Notes: a model not told the origin generated them from the sequence alone. Counted from the first letter of the stretch, positions 8,940 through 19,101 are shown. The stretch: 64,000 nucleotides of DNA from Pseudomonas anatoliensis (GCF_017976235.1 NZ_JACVHC010000004.1:294699-358698); one strand, 5' to 3'. A program made the numbers and translations.

Positions 8940-9533
8940 ATGAGTGCCAACACTCGCGTTGCCGATTACGCCATTCACCCACAGTTCACCGATCGCTGGT
9001 CGCCTCGCGCCTTCACCGGCGAAGCGATCCCGAAAGAAACCCTGCTGAGTTTCTTCGAAGCCGCGCGCTGGGCGCCTTCGGCTTACAACTCGCAGCCGTG
9101 GCGCTTTCTTTATGCGCGCCGCGACACGCCGAACTGGGAACGTTATCTGGGCCTGCTGAATGAGTTCAACCGTAGCTGGGCGCAGCACGCCTCGGCACTG
9201 GTGATCGTGATTTCGAAGACCACCTTCACCGCTCCGGGCGCCACTGAAGAAACTCCGGCGCTGTGGCACACCTTCGACACGGGTTCGGCGTGGGGCCATC
9301 TGGCGCTGCAAGCGAGCATCAGCGGCTGGCACACCCACGGCATGGCAGGCTTCGATCAGGAGCTGACCCGCAAGGAGCTGAACATTCCTGAAGGTTACGC
9401 GCTGCACGCGGCGGTTGCCGTTGGCAAACTGGGTGACAAGGCAACCCTCGCGGATTACCTGCAAGCGCGCGAAGAGCCGAGCCCGCGTCGCCCGCTGAGT
9501 GAATTGGCGGCTGAAGGCGATTTCACCCTCTAA
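8940..9533 (+). CDS. nitroreductase family protein
   Basis: 197 residues. RWSPRAFTGEAIP at the N terminus, FFEAARWAPSAYNSQPWRF (FMN-binding loop) and the TGSAWGHLALQASISGWHTHGMAG helix are hallmark segments of FMN-dependent nitroreductases. It should reduce nitro- or quinone-type compounds with NAD(P)H in the cytosol; substrate unknown. ATG at 8940 follows AAGGAATCTCTTG. Confidence 0.85.
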   Translation: MSANTRVADYAIHPQFTDRWSPRAFTGEAIPKETLLSFFEAARWAPSAYNSQPWRFLYARRDTPNWERYLGLLNEFNRSWAQHASALVIVISKTTFTAPGATEETPALWHTFDTGSAWGHLALQASISGWHTHGMAGFDQELTRKELNIPEGYALHAAVAVGKLGDKATLADYLQAREEPSPRRPLSELAAEGDFTL

Positions 9534-9615
9534 AAGCAAAAGATCGCAGCCTGCGGCAGCTCCTACGGTGTACATATTCCCCTGTAGGAGCTACCGCAGG
9601 CTGCGATCTTTTGAT
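9534..9615. repeat. REP element pair
   Basis: AAGATCGCAGCCTGCGGCAG..CTCCTAC with the inverted copy ending GGCTGCGATCTTTTGAT; it separates two convergent genes. Confidence 0.85.
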
Positions 9616-9621
9616 GTCAAC

Positions 9622-10554
9622 TCAGTAGCCGCGGGTGAAATCCACTTCACCACGCAACGCTTCACCTGCCTGATACGCCTTCAAATTGTCGACGAACAAC
9701 TGCACCATCAACGCCGGCGAAGTCGGTGCCGAGCTGTGGCCGGTGAGCAGCAAGCCCCACGCTGTCCAGAACGGGTGACGTTGCGGCAGTGGCTCCTGAC
9801 GGCAGACGTCGATCACCGCGCCCGCCAGATGACCTTCCTTCAGGGCTTCCACCAGATCCGCATCGACCACTGCCACGCCACGTCCGACGTTGATGAACAA
9901 CCCGGTCGGCTTGAATTGCTTGAACAGCGCCGCGTCGTAGATATCGTGGGTGTGTTCGGTATTGGGCAGCAGGTTTACCACGTAATCCACTTCGCCCACC
10001 AGTCGCGGCAGATCTGCCATTGAGCCGACCTCGACAAACGGCGCCTGCTCGCGGGCACTGCTGGCGATGCCGTACAGCTCAACGCCGAACGGCAGCAGAA
10101 ACTGCGCCACGCTCTGGCCGATGTCGCCGGTGCCGACGATCAGCACCTTGCGCCCAACCAGACTCTGACCGGTGCGGTTGTCCCATTTACGCTCGACCTG
10201 GCTGACCAACCGTGCCAGCACTTCGCGTTCGTGGCCGAGCATGTAGGTCAGCACGTATTCAGCCATCACCTGGCCAAAAATCCCCACCGCGCGGGTCAAG
10301 CGATAATCCCGGCAGAGGCCGTCGGCGAGCAGCGGTGTGATGCCGGCCCAGGTCGATTGCAGCCATTGCGGTTGATGCCCTTGGCGCAACAAGGTCGCGA
10401 GCAAATCCGGCTGTCCCAGCCACACCGGGCAGTCGGCAGCCAGTTGAGCCAGTTCAGCGGAGTCGCCACTGGTCAGCACTTCGAGCTCCGGCGCTGCCTG
10501 TTGCAGCAGCCGGGCGTATATCGCGTGGTCGTGTTCAGCAATCAGAACGCGCAT
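9622..10554 (-). CDS. D-2-hydroxyacid dehydrogenase
   Basis: About 310 residues. The NAD-binding domain shows KVLIVGTGDIGQSVAQFL (GxGxxG) and VDYVVNLLPNTEHTHDIYD. The catalytic set NVGRGVAVVDADL (Arg), DVCRQEPLPQRHPFW (Glu, His) follows; this GhrA-like pattern suggests a glyoxylate/hydroxypyruvate-type reductase. The ATG at 10554 (MRVLIAEHD) is preferred over the longer frame because a Rossmann-type strand begins there. Confidence 0.85.
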   Translation of the reverse strand: MRVLIAEHDHAIYARLLQQAAPELEVLTSGDSAELAQLAADCPVWLGQPDLLATLLRQGHQPQWLQSTWAGITPLLADGLCRDYRLTRAVGIFGQVMAEYVLTYMLGHEREVLARLVSQVERKWDNRTGQSLVGRKVLIVGTGDIGQSVAQFLLPFGVELYGIASSAREQAPFVEVGSMADLPRLVGEVDYVVNLLPNTEHTHDIYDAALFKQFKPTGLFINVGRGVAVVDADLVEALKEGHLAGAVIDVCRQEPLPQRHPFWTAWGLLLTGHSSAPTSPALMVQLFVDNLKAYQAGEALRGEVDFTRGY

Positions 10555-10658
10555 CTTCAAACCTTTCGCAAATCGTGCAGATGGACACCACATTCATCGC
10601 GGCCATCGCGTTAAAAACAGTTCCAGGGTTAACGAGGCCCAGGACAGGGCCTCGCCGA

Positions 10659-10952
10659 TCACATTGGGTCGTTGCGGCGCAACAACTCTTCGGGCAAGTG
10701 CTCGATGTACTCGTCCTCGGCGGGTGGCATTTGCAGGTGATAGCCCTGCTTGTCGAGGTTTTCCAGCACCACGACGATGTCTTCGCTGGCCAGTTTGCGC
10801 TCGGGCGACAGCACCAGATTGAACGAGTGTTTCGGCTTGCCGAACGCCAGCATCAGGGCTTCCGGCACACGCTCAAGCTCATCGCTCTTGAGCACATAAA
10901 GGTACATGCCGCTGCGTTTCGAGCTTTGGTAAATGGAGCAAATACGTTTCAA
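10659..10952 (-). CDS. ycgL: YcgL domain-containing protein
   Basis: 97 residues; [33 protein letters not shown] and [12 protein letters not shown] are the conserved YcgL blocks. Its start overlaps the stop of rnd by 4 bases (ATGA), so the two are translationally coupled, an arrangement seen across Pseudomonas. Role unknown; in other bacteria YcgL-domain proteins are linked to RNA metabolism. Confidence 0.85.
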   Translation of the reverse strand: MKRICSIYQSSKRSGMYLYVLKSDELERVPEALMLAFGKPKHSFNLVLSPERKLASEDIVVVLENLDKQGYHLQMPPAEDEYIEHLPEELLRRNDPM

Positions 10953-12082
10953 GGCTGTTCTCCGGCGGTGGCCAGGCTGTCGAGCAGCTTCTGGCCCATG
11001 AGTTCGCGGCGCCAGCCACGCAGCGACTCAGGCAATTGGTAAGGACCCTCGGGGTAGCCGCTTTTGACCAGGGCTTCGAGGGTTTTCTTGCGCAGCATCA
11101 GTTCCGGGGCGATATCCAGGCGCTCAGCCTCGGCCTGACCGAGGGCGCGCAGTTGCTTGATCAGCGCAGCCGCTTCGATCGGCAACGGCTCCGGAACAGC
11201 AGGAGGCCACTGATCAGGGCCCACACTGCCAGAGCGCTTGATCAGATCAAGCAGAAATTCGCCGTCCTGACGCACGGTACGCGGGTGCATGTCTTCGATC
11301 TTGCCCAGCGCACCAAGGGAATCCGGTTGCGTGCGGGCCAGCGGCCATAGCGAATGCTCACGCACGATACGGTTGCGCGGCAGGTCGCGGGCACGGGCCT
11401 CGCGTTCGCGCCAGGCGCACAGTTCGCGCAGCACGGCCAACTGCGCACGGGACAGTTTCCACGCCAGTTTGGCGTCACGGTAAACCTCGTACGGATCGGT
11501 TTCGCGACGCAGGTTGGCGACCAGTTCGGCGCCGTCCTCCAGTACCCAGGCGAACTTGTCGTCAGACAGTTTCGGGCGCAACTGTACGAAAACCTCCGCC
11601 AGATGCACGGCATCTTCGGCGGCGTAGCTGATTTGCGTGTCGGACAACGGACGCTGCAACCAGTCGGAGCGAGTTTCGCCCTTCGGCAGTTCGATACCGA
11701 GCACTGACTGCACGAGCCGCGAATAACCCATCGAGAACCCGAGATTCAGATAAGCGGCGGCCAATTGCGTGTCGAACATCGGCGCTGGCAGGCTGCCTGT
11801 CAGGCGTAACAGGACTTCGAGGTCTTCACTGCAGGCGTGCAGGACTTTGAGCACCGCCGGGTTTTCCAGCAGTGCGGCCAGTGGTTGCCAGGCATTGATG
11901 CTCAGCGGGTCAATCAGGTAGGCGCGTTTGCCGTCGCCAACCTGTAACAGGCCGGCAATCGGGTAGAAGGTGTCGACCCGCATGAATTCGGTGTCGATGG
12001 CCACGAAAGGCAGCTGCTGCCACTCGGCGCAAAATTGCGCGAGGCTTTCGTTGTCGCGAATCCAGTGAATATCGATGGCCAC
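10949..12082 (-). CDS. rnd: ribonuclease D
   Basis: About 377 residues. The DEDD 3'-5' exonuclease domain shows VAIDTEFMR (Asp, Glu), [11 protein letters not shown] (Asp) and [14 protein letters not shown] (Tyr, Asp). A helical HRDC domain follows ([22 protein letters not shown]). It trims 3' ends of tRNA precursors and other RNAs. A GTG at 12082 is taken as start because the domain begins at once with [12 protein letters not shown]. The downstream partner is ycgL. Confidence 0.9.
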   Translation of the reverse strand: MAIDIHWIRDNESLAQFCAEWQQLPFVAIDTEFMRVDTFYPIAGLLQVGDGKRAYLIDPLSINAWQPLAALLENPAVLKVLHACSEDLEVLLRLTGSLPAPMFDTQLAAAYLNLGFSMGYSRLVQSVLGIELPKGETRSDWLQRPLSDTQISYAAEDAVHLAEVFVQLRPKLSDDKFAWVLEDGAELVANLRRETDPYEVYRDAKLAWKLSRAQLAVLRELCAWREREARARDLPRNRIVREHSLWPLARTQPDSLGALGKIEDMHPRTVRQDGEFLLDLIKRSGSVGPDQWPPAVPEPLPIEAAALIKQLRALGQAEAERLDIAPELMLRKKTLEALVKSGYPEGPYQLPESLRGWRRELMGQKLLDSLATAGEQP

Positions 12083-12211
12083 ACGGCTCTCCCTTGAAGA
12101 ATGGCGCGCAGTATATATCGCCACTGGCGTTTTCCGCGCCTCAACTGGACAAGAGCTTGATGAAATCTCCCGCCTGAAGGAAGAATAGTCTTACAGGGTG
12201 AGTCTGCTGGC

Positions 12212-13861
12212 TCACTCTTTGGCCAACACCCCGTCGATCACCGCGCCACGGCAGCCCGCGAACATGTCCAGATCCTGCTGATACACCGAGCTGTGCACTT
12301 CCAGCAGGCCCAGCATCGAATGAAACAGATTGTCCTGGCTCAATGGCTTGTCGCGACTCATTTGCAGGCAATGCGTATCGACCGAGTAGGACTTCTGATA
12401 GCTGTCGGAGAACCACGCCAGCATGGCGACATGTTTCTGCTGCTCCGGCGCCAGCATGTAAGGCGTGCCGTGAAGGAACAGGTTGTACTCGCCCAGCGAC
12501 TCACCGTGATCAGACAGATACAGCATGGCGGTATCGACCTTGTCCTGATTGCTGCGCAACACATCTATCAGACTCGACAGCACATGGTCGGTGTACACCA
12601 GCGTGTTGTCGTAACCGTTGACGATACTTTCGCGACTGCAATTGTTCAGCGCATTACTTTCACAGACCGGGGTGAAGTGCTCGTACTCCTTCGGGTAACG
12701 CTTGAAGTACTCCGGGCCGTGGCTGCCCATCTGGTGCAATACCAGCACGGTGTCCTTGTCCAGATGATCGATAAAACCTTGCAGGCCTTGCAGGAGAATC
12801 TCGTCGCGGCACTCGCTGTTGGCGCACAGCGTCGGGTCTTTCAAGTTGCTGACGTCTTGCACAGTGACGCGATTACAGGTGTCTTTGCAGCCCGACTGAT
12901 TATCGCGCCAGATCACGTCGATCCCGGCGCGCTTGAGTACATCCAGCAAACCTTCTTCATTCTTCGCCTTACTGGCGTCGTAGTTCTTGCGGCCCATGTT
13001 GGAGAACATGCACGGCACGGAGACTGCCGTTTCCGTGCCGCAGGAATGCACATCGGTAAATGCAATCAGCCCTGCTTCCTTGTCGAGTGTTGGCGTGGTG
13101 TCGCGGTCGTACCCCAGAATGCCAAAGTTCTCCGCCCGCGCACTTTCACCCACTACCAATACGGTCAAGGATTTGCGCGGATGATTCTGCAAGGCAACAT
13201 CACGCTGGGCGTCCTCGCCGATCTTGACGAATGGCTGCTGCGCAGAAGCGACTTGTTCACGCAGATAGCCGGCCGCCGCGCCGATGTAGTTGCTCGGCAC
13301 CAGCATCAGGCGCAATTCGTGGTGATTGCGAAACAAGGATGACAAACCCTGGTAGTTGGCCAGCGCCACCCCACCGATGACCGCCACTGAGGCGAAACTC
13401 ACAATAACCTTGCTGAACAACTCGCGGTGCCAACGGCGGTAGTCGACCGGAACTTTCCACAACAACCAGGACGGCAGAACACCCAAAAAGACTATGTAAG
13501 CGAGCAACTTGAAAGAGAGCAAGTCGCGAACTTCGGTGACATTGGTTTCAGCGAAGTTACGTAACATTCCTGCATCGATCAACACACCATATTGGCTCAT
13601 GAAATATGCCACGCCGGCGCTGATCAGGAACATCAACGTCAGTACGGGTTTCAATACTCGGCGAAACGCCAGGAAGGTCAGCACAATGTTGAAGGCCGCG
13701 AAGATCATCACCCCGAAAGCAACGCGCATGGCAATGCCCTTGCCATCCGCCGAGGTAATCGCGAACAGGTGCTGCCAAAGCACAAAGTTGAATCCAGCTA
13801 AAAAAAACGCACTGGCACACAACGTCACCCATTCCGGGCGCACGGCTTTTAACTTCAACAT
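12212..13861 (-). CDS. eptA: phosphoethanolamine transferase for lipid A
   Basis: 549 residues. Five N-terminal membrane helices occupy roughly residues 1-180. A periplasmic sulfatase-like catalytic domain follows, with VLVVGESARAENFG (metal Glu), CGTETAVSVPCMFS (nucleophilic Thr), LYLSDHGESLGE (metal Asp-His) and paired cysteines. The enzyme adds phosphoethanolamine to lipid A phosphates, lowering negative charge and binding of cationic peptides. No PmrAB-type regulators are adjacent in this window. Confidence 0.9.
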   Translation of the reverse strand: MLKLKAVRPEWVTLCASAFFLAGFNFVLWQHLFAITSADGKGIAMRVAFGVMIFAAFNIVLTFLAFRRVLKPVLTLMFLISAGVAYFMSQYGVLIDAGMLRNFAETNVTEVRDLLSFKLLAYIVFLGVLPSWLLWKVPVDYRRWHRELFSKVIVSFASVAVIGGVALANYQGLSSLFRNHHELRLMLVPSNYIGAAAGYLREQVASAQQPFVKIGEDAQRDVALQNHPRKSLTVLVVGESARAENFGILGYDRDTTPTLDKEAGLIAFTDVHSCGTETAVSVPCMFSNMGRKNYDASKAKNEEGLLDVLKRAGIDVIWRDNQSGCKDTCNRVTVQDVSNLKDPTLCANSECRDEILLQGLQGFIDHLDKDTVLVLHQMGSHGPEYFKRYPKEYEHFTPVCESNALNNCSRESIVNGYDNTLVYTDHVLSSLIDVLRSNQDKVDTAMLYLSDHGESLGEYNLFLHGTPYMLAPEQQKHVAMLAWFSDSYQKSYSVDTHCLQMSRDKPLSQDNLFHSMLGLLEVHSSVYQQDLDMFAGCRGAVIDGVLAKE

Positions 13862-14242
13862 GGTTAGGGATATTCCTGAAGAGAAGTGCCATCGCCAATT
13901 GTGAAAAGTTCATTGACTCAGACAGCACAAACTTTAAGCAGGCAACCATCAATTTTTTGTGAAAAAGAAGCCAACGAATAGTTGGTTGATGGCTATACGC
14001 CAAAACTTGCGAAGTATTTGCGAATGATTCAGGTCTGGTTCAGCGAATCGCAGGATCTTCCTGTAGGAGCTGCCGAAGGCTGCGATCTTTTGATCTTTTT
14101 TTGCAAAAGATCGCAGCCTTCGGCAGCTCCTACAGGGGATCGCGGGGTTATTGGATTTTTAGGTGGGGTCGTGGATTTTCTGGTTTGCCCCAGTCAGGTG
14201 AGTGCGCGCCTAATCGTCAGCCTTCGGTTTTAAGGTCTGAAA
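13862..14242. other. intergenic gap, 381 bp
   Basis: Divergent promoter space between eptA and the MFS gene. It holds one REP pair (14061-14139); apart from that I see no gene. Confidence 0.7.
14061..14139. repeat. REP element pair
   Basis: TGTAGGAGCTGCCGAAGGC and inverted GCCTTCGGCAGCTCCTACA around a short T-rich spacer. Confidence 0.85.
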
Positions 14243-15425
14243 ATGGAAAACGTCCGCATCACCGCGCGCCCCGCAACCTGGCTGATGCTCGGCATCGTCT
14301 TGGTCGGCCTTAACCTGCGCCCATCGATGGCGGCAATCGGACCATTGTTATCTGCGATACGTGGCGATATTGCGTTGAGTTTCAGCGTCGCCTCGCTGCT
14401 GACGATGCTCCCTGTCATGGCCATGGGATTGGCGATGTTTTTCGCAATGGGCATCAGCCAGCGCCTCGGCGAGCAACGCACGGTACTGATGTCGCTGGTC
14501 ATCATTGGCCTGGCGACCGTGGCACGCCTGTTTGTTGATTCGGCCGCCGAGCTGATTGTCAGTGCCGTGCTCGCCGGGTTCGGAATCGCACTGATTCAGG
14601 CCTTGATGCCAGCGTTCATCAAATCGCGTTTTCCCGACAACGTAGCGCTGTGCATGGGCCTGTATGTGACCTCGATCATGGGCGGCGCGGCCATCGCCGC
14701 CTCGTTTGCACCACTGGTCATGTCACGCACGGGCAGTTGGCGCGTCGGTCTGGCGATATGGGCAGGGCTGGCATTGCTGGCATTGTTGTTCTGGTGGGCA
14801 CAGCGCGAATACGCCTCGGGCCCCGGCGCCAGTTGTAAGAAAACAATCCTTCGTCACACATTCCCGCGCCTGGTTACTCGCGATCTTCTTCGGCCTGGGG
14901 ACAGCGTCCTACACGTGCGTTCTCGCCTGGCTCGCGCCGTACTACGTCGAAAAAGGCTGGAGCGAACAAAACGCCGGGCTGTTGTTAGGTTTTCTGACCG
15001 CCATGGAGGTGATTTCCGGTCTGGTAGTGCCCGCCATCGCCAATCGCAGCCGTGATCGTCGTGTGGTGCTGACGGTGCTTCTCGGGCTGATCATCGGCGG
15101 CTTCTATGGACTGATCCTCAGCCCGCAATACCTCAGCCTGTTGTGGCCGTGCCTGCTGGGGCTGGGGATTGGCGGTGTGTTTCCGATGAGTCTGATCGTC
15201 TCGCTCGACCATCTCGACAACCCGCAGCGCGCCGGAGGTCTGACCGCCTTCGTCCAGGGAATCGGCTATCTGATTGCCGGGCTCTCGCCACTGCTGGCCG
15301 GGATGATCCGCGACCATCTGGGTAGCTTCGAATGGGCGTGGTGGTCACTGACCGCTGTGATGGTGGTCATGCTTCTCATGGTGTGGCGTTTCGATCCCCG
15401 GCATTACGCACGCCAGTTTCATTGA
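14243..15425 (+). pseudogene. CynX/NimT-type MFS transporter, interrupted by a frameshift
   Basis: The first half reads from 14243 in one frame (LMLGIVLVGLNLRPSMAAIGP, the typical CynX/NimT start) up to QREYASGPG near 14827. The rest (PVVRKQSFVTHSRAWLLAIFFGLG to the stop at 15425) is in another frame. Joined, they give about 394 residues with 12 membrane helices, the normal family length. The change of frame needs one extra base or two missing, within or near GGGCCCCGGCGCC (14818-14830). It may be a true inactivating mutation or a sequencing error in a GC run. The family exports or imports small organic anions such as cyanate or nitroimidazoles. Confidence 0.8.
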
Positions 15426-15610
15426 TCGGGCTAGAGGCTTCTGGCCATGTTTCAGCGGTTTGATTGATGACGTCGTGTTGCTAAAACTTTCTGTCCCACA
15501 ACTGTCCGTGAAATGTCCTACAAGGCTTTGTCCTGGCACCATCGTTCCGTTAGGATCGTTCGCACACGTTTGCGCGTATTCAGCGCAAGGAGCACAGCGA
15601 GACAGTACGG

Positions 15611-16546
15611 ATGCTGAACAGTAACTTGCTTCGAAAACTCGACATGCAGGATCTCATGGTGTTTGTCGCCGTGTACGAGCAGAGCAGCGTCACCGATGTT
15701 TCGGAAACGCTGTTCGTCAGTCAGTCCACCGTCAGTTATTGCCTGAAAAAACTGCGCACCAGTTTCGAAGACGAGCTATTCATCAACACTCGCACGGGCA
15801 TGCGCCCCACTTACAAGGCCTGCAGCATGTACGGCCATGTGCAGAAGATTCTTGAAAGTATCAACCTGTGCCACGCCGGCGCCCCGGTGTTCAACCCGAC
15901 CCAGCAAGCGGTCACGTTCAACATCTGCGCCCCGGAATATTTCGAGCAACTGATTCTGCCGCGCCTGTTGAAACGTTTCGACTTCGATGACTTGCCGGTA
16001 ATGGTCAACATGCACAAGTTCGAAACTGACGTCCCGGCCGACGAATTGCGCGACGGCAGCCTCGATCTGGTGATCAGTTTCGGCCCCAACTTTCACCGCC
16101 ACCACACTGACCTGAAATCGCGAATGCTGCTGGAGGATGACCTGGTCTGCGTCTTCGACAAACGCGCCACGCCACTGGAGCCGCGTCTGAGCCTGCAAGC
16201 GTTCACCGAGCGGCGGCATGTGTTCCCGACACCCTGGACGTCCACCACCAATATGGTCGACGGCTGGCTGGCGCGGCAGGCACAAAAACGCCAGATCGTC
16301 GCGCGTTCGAACAGTTACAGCGCCGCATTGAAGATGATCACCGGCACCGACTTCATCCTCACCCTGCCCCGGCGCATCCAGCGTTTACTCACCAACGACG
16401 CGGTGTTTAATCACTGTGAGGCGCCCAATGGCCTGCCGGGATTCACCCTCGATATGCAATGGAGCCAAAACGCCGATCAGGACAGCGCCAACGTGTGGCT
16501 ACGCGAGCAAGTGATCAAGGTGTGCAGCGAGCTGGAAGCAGGCTAA
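15611..16546 (+). CDS. LysR-type transcriptional regulator
   Basis: 311 residues. The N-terminal winged helix-turn-helix is DLMVFVAVYEQSSVTDVSET..SQSTVSYCLKKLR. The effector domain starts near residue 95 and includes DLVISFGPNFHRHHTDL. The start ATG at 15611 gives a short lead MLNSNLLRKLDMQDL. Target unknown; the frameshifted MFS gene upstream on the same strand and the tautomerase gene overlapping tail-to-tail downstream are candidates by position only. Confidence 0.85.
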   Translation: MLNSNLLRKLDMQDLMVFVAVYEQSSVTDVSETLFVSQSTVSYCLKKLRTSFEDELFINTRTGMRPTYKACSMYGHVQKILESINLCHAGAPVFNPTQQAVTFNICAPEYFEQLILPRLLKRFDFDDLPVMVNMHKFETDVPADELRDGSLDLVISFGPNFHRHHTDLKSRMLLEDDLVCVFDKRATPLEPRLSLQAFTERRHVFPTPWTSTTNMVDGWLARQAQKRQIVARSNSYSAALKMITGTDFILTLPRRIQRLLTNDAVFNHCEAPNGLPGFTLDMQWSQNADQDSANVWLREQVIKVCSELEAG

Positions 16547-16902
16547 ATGGCGGTTTTACTGTAGGACTCGCGGTCGATATCCAACAGCTCCACACACAAC
16601 TGCACCTCGACGCCGGCCGGCCATTCGCAAAGCTCCTGCAACACCGCCAGCAGACTTTGCGACAGCTGCTTCTTGGTCTCCGCCGAACGACCGCTGAGCA
16701 GCGCCAGCTTCACATGCACAAACGCCCGCTCGCCCATGGCCGTGCCGACCTTGAAGGTTTCCACCTTTACCGCACGGCTCTTGATATCGAACTCCGCGGC
16801 GAACTGACCGGAACCCACCAACGTGTTGTTTAGCCGGATCAACGCGAGGTCGGCGTTCAACTGCGGCAGGTTGGCGGTGTATTCCATGTGCAGGTGTGGC
16901 AT
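16543..16902 (-). CDS. 5-carboxymethyl-2-hydroxymuconate isomerase-like tautomerase
   Basis: 119 residues starting M-P-H-L-H-M-E-Y; after Met removal Pro1 would be the catalytic base of the tautomerase superfamily. KVETFKVGTAMGERAFVHVKLALLSGR matches the HpaF/CHMI family, which isomerises a ring-cleavage product in homoprotocatechuate breakdown. No other hpa genes are nearby, so the true substrate may differ. It overlaps the LysR gene tail-to-tail by 4 bases. Confidence 0.75.
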   Translation of the reverse strand: MPHLHMEYTANLPQLNADLALIRLNNTLVGSGQFAAEFDIKSRAVKVETFKVGTAMGERAFVHVKLALLSGRSAETKKQLSQSLLAVLQELCEWPAGVEVQLCVELLDIDRESYSKTAI

Positions 16903-16967
16903 GGGGATGCTCCAGTCAGTGGGGTGAAAGTTCGTACATATAACACAGACGGCTTAATGCAAATCCT

Positions 16968-17055
16968 TGCAGGAGCTGCGGCACGCTGCGATCTTTTGAT
17001 TCGTTTTTTCAAAGATCAAGATCAAAAGATCGCAGCGTGCCGCAGCTCCTACAGG
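16968..17055. repeat. REP element pair
   Basis: CAGGAGCTGCGGCACGCTGC and inverted GCAGCGTGCCGCAGCTCCTA with a central GATCTTTTGAT..ATCAAAAGATC stem; one long hairpin. Confidence 0.85.
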
Positions 17056-17101
17056 GGTACCGCGCAGTGACCGCGCGATAACGAATGGCAGACGTTTTTT
17101 A

Positions 17102-18022
17102 TCACGCCGGGGTCAGTGGGCGTTCACTCATGAACGCTTCAAGCCGCGAGCGCAACCAGCGCTCGGCCGGGTCGCTGTCGACGTGGCTGAGCCAGACCAT
17201 CGACAGGTCCAGCGTCGGCGTCTTGAACGGGAACGGTTCCTTGAACAGCAACCCGGAGGTCGCCATGGCTGCGGCGGTGTAATCCGGCAGGCTGGCGATC
17301 AGGTCAGTACCGGCCAACAGCGCCGGCAACGCGCTGTATTGCGGCACCGACAGCACCACCTGACGGGTACGGCCAAGTTCTGCCAGCCACTCATCGGCGA
17401 AGCCGCTGACGTTGGCCGTGTGGGACACCAGCACATGCGGGCGCGCGCAGTACTCATCGAGGGTCAGCGGTGTATCGGAGGCGTCGGCACGCAGGATGCT
17501 CGGCTGAATGTGCCGCAGCAGTTTGCGTTTGGCATTGGCCGGCAGGCCACGGGTCTGGCTGATGCCAACGGTGATGTCGCCGGCAGCGAGCAAATCGGGA
17601 ATCCGCCAGTAATCGACGTGCTGCACAACGAACACCACGTTCGGCGCTTCCTGACGCAGCGCGCGCAACAGCGGCGGCAGCAGACCGAACTCGACGTCAT
17701 CAGACAGGCCGATGCGGAAGGTCATGGTGCTCACCGCCGGATCGAAATCGCGGGTCAGGCTCAGCGCCACTGACAGCGAATCCAGCGCAGGCTTGAGGTG
17801 GCGAAAGATGTCTTCGGCGCGGGCCGTCGGCTCCATACGGTGGCCGACGCGAATAAACAACGGATCGTTGAGCATCGTGCGCAAGCGATTGAGCGCCGAG
17901 CTGATGGTCGGCTGGCCGAGAAACAGCTTTTCCGCCGCGCGGGTCACGTTGCGTTCGAGCATCAAGGTTTCGAACACCACCATCAGGTTGATGTCGGCCT
18001 TGCGTAGTTCATTGCGGTTCAT
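17102..18022 (-). CDS. LysR-type transcriptional regulator
   Basis: About 306 residues starting MNRNELRKADINLMVVFE. The helix-turn-helix is RNVTRAAEKLFLGQPTISSALNRLR and the effector domain follows (RIGLSDDVEFGLLPPLLRAL, ITVGISQTRG). This NodD/LinR-like subgroup start fixes the ATG at 18022. No obvious target operon is adjacent. Confidence 0.85.
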   Translation of the reverse strand: MNRNELRKADINLMVVFETLMLERNVTRAAEKLFLGQPTISSALNRLRTMLNDPLFIRVGHRMEPTARAEDIFRHLKPALDSLSVALSLTRDFDPAVSTMTFRIGLSDDVEFGLLPPLLRALRQEAPNVVFVVQHVDYWRIPDLLAAGDITVGISQTRGLPANAKRKLLRHIQPSILRADASDTPLTLDEYCARPHVLVSHTANVSGFADEWLAELGRTRQVVLSVPQYSALPALLAGTDLIASLPDYTAAAMATSGLLFKEPFPFKTPTLDLSMVWLSHVDSDPAERWLRSRLEAFMSERPLTPA

Positions 18023-18372
18023 CCATTGCCCCCTGCTCCCCAAACTGGCAGGCAGTGTAGAAAGGCCTGGGGGGCGGCGTCCATCGCCATGATGCGTCGG
18101 TCCACCGGCAGGCGATTCAAACCCGGCCAGATGACCAACTCAAGATCGAGCAACTGACGAAAAAACCTCATGGGTGCGCGGAAAAGTCTGTGGAAAAACG
18201 ACGCCATACAGCCGATCAACCGAACACACCAGACGCTCTGGCTCAAGCCCTTCAGAAACATCCGTGAACGATTGGAAACAAATGTCCGATGGCCAAAAAA
18301 ACCGCCTGCGCTAGGCTTGCGTCGATGCGCCACACAGGCTGTCGCACGTATTAATCGCATGGAGCGAACTGA
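18023..18372. other. intergenic gap, 350 bp
   Basis: Space between the LysR gene and the divergent DUF1508 gene. A long minus-strand frame crosses it but has no family features. I see no convincing gene, repeat or RNA here. Confidence 0.5.
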
Positions 18373-18564
18373 ATGTATTTCGAGATTTACAGGCAATCCA
18401 GAGGCACCCCCACTACAGGCAAAGGCCAATGGCGCTGGAGGCTGCGCGCAGGCAATCACGAGACCATCGCCAGCGGCGAGTCGTATGTGAACAAGGCGGA
18501 TTGTTTACACGTGATCGAGTTGATCAAGGGTGCGCAGGGGGATACACCGGTCAAGGAAATTTAA
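18373..18564 (+). CDS. DUF1508 (YegP-like) small protein
   Basis: 63 residues with one YegP-type repeat: YFEIYRQ, WRWRLRAGNHETIASGESYVNKADC. The family usually carries two such repeats; this is a one-repeat member. Function unknown. Confidence 0.7.
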   Translation: MYFEIYRQSRGTPTTGKGQWRWRLRAGNHETIASGESYVNKADCLHVIELIKGAQGDTPVKEI

Positions 18565-18715
18565 CCGCGAGAGTCACCGCGCGACACCGTCCTACAGCCC
18601 TTTCCTTTTTTGCTTGAACGACTGGCGGGCCTCCTTTCCTCTCCTACGCTCTGCGGCGGATGGGGCAATTTGGTCCTGTTTCACCTGATCACTCAAATTC
18701 AAAAGGAGCTACACA

Positions 18716-18922
18716 ATGGCTAGAGATAAAGCAAAAGACGACAAGCACTTCAACTGCACCCAACCGCATGAAACCGACTACGTCGCCGGCCTGTACCCAC
18801 ACGCCCAGGAGGAAGTCAGAAACCTCCTCGCCTCGGCGTGTAAGGACAAGTCGCTGCATAACTCGACGCATAAGGAAGTTTATGAGCTGATCGAATTGAA
18901 GCTGGGGCACTCGCAGCCGTGA
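18716..18922 (+). CDS. small conserved hypothetical protein
   Basis: 68 residues, charged and helical (DKAKDDKHFNCTQPHETDYVAGLY, then EVRNLLASACKDKSLHNSTHKEVYELI). AAAAGGAGCTACACA gives a strong ribosome-binding site before the ATG. I do not recognise a domain. It is the last chromosomal gene before the prophage and is followed by a terminator. Confidence 0.7.
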   Translation: MARDKAKDDKHFNCTQPHETDYVAGLYPHAQEEVRNLLASACKDKSLHNSTHKEVYELIELKLGHSQP

Positions 18923-18964
18923 GTGGACCGCCAAAGGGTCTGATGTAGACCCTGCTGAAATGCA

Positions 18965-18996
18965 AAGCCCCACAGGTTCGTCCTGAGGGGCTTTTT
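18965..18996 (+). terminator. rho-independent terminator
   Basis: AAAGCCCC..CACAGGTTCGTCCTG..GGGGCTTTTT: a GC stem followed by a T run, 40 bases after the small conserved gene. Confidence 0.8.
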
Positions 18997-19060
18997 CTGC
19001 GTTTGATAAAACGGCGTCGGCAGATGCAGGAGCAGGTCTTGATGGCCTGTACCAAAAACG

Positions 19061-19096
19061 AAAAAGCCCCGTAGATTTTCATCTACGGGGCTTTTC
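19061..19096. terminator. bidirectional terminator next to attL (former tRNA-Ser terminator)
   Basis: AAAAAGCCCCGTAGA and TCTACGGGGCTTTT form an 11-bp GC-rich stem with A and T runs on either side. Because it lies on the chromosomal side of attL, it is probably the terminator that followed tRNA-Ser before the prophage entered. Confidence 0.8.
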
Positions 19097-19101
19097 TATG
19101 T

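Noticed and set aside
18019..18459. 146-codon minus-strand ORF before the DUF1508 gene
   Set aside because: Overlaps antisense to the DUF1508 gene and has no domain or good ribosome-binding site.
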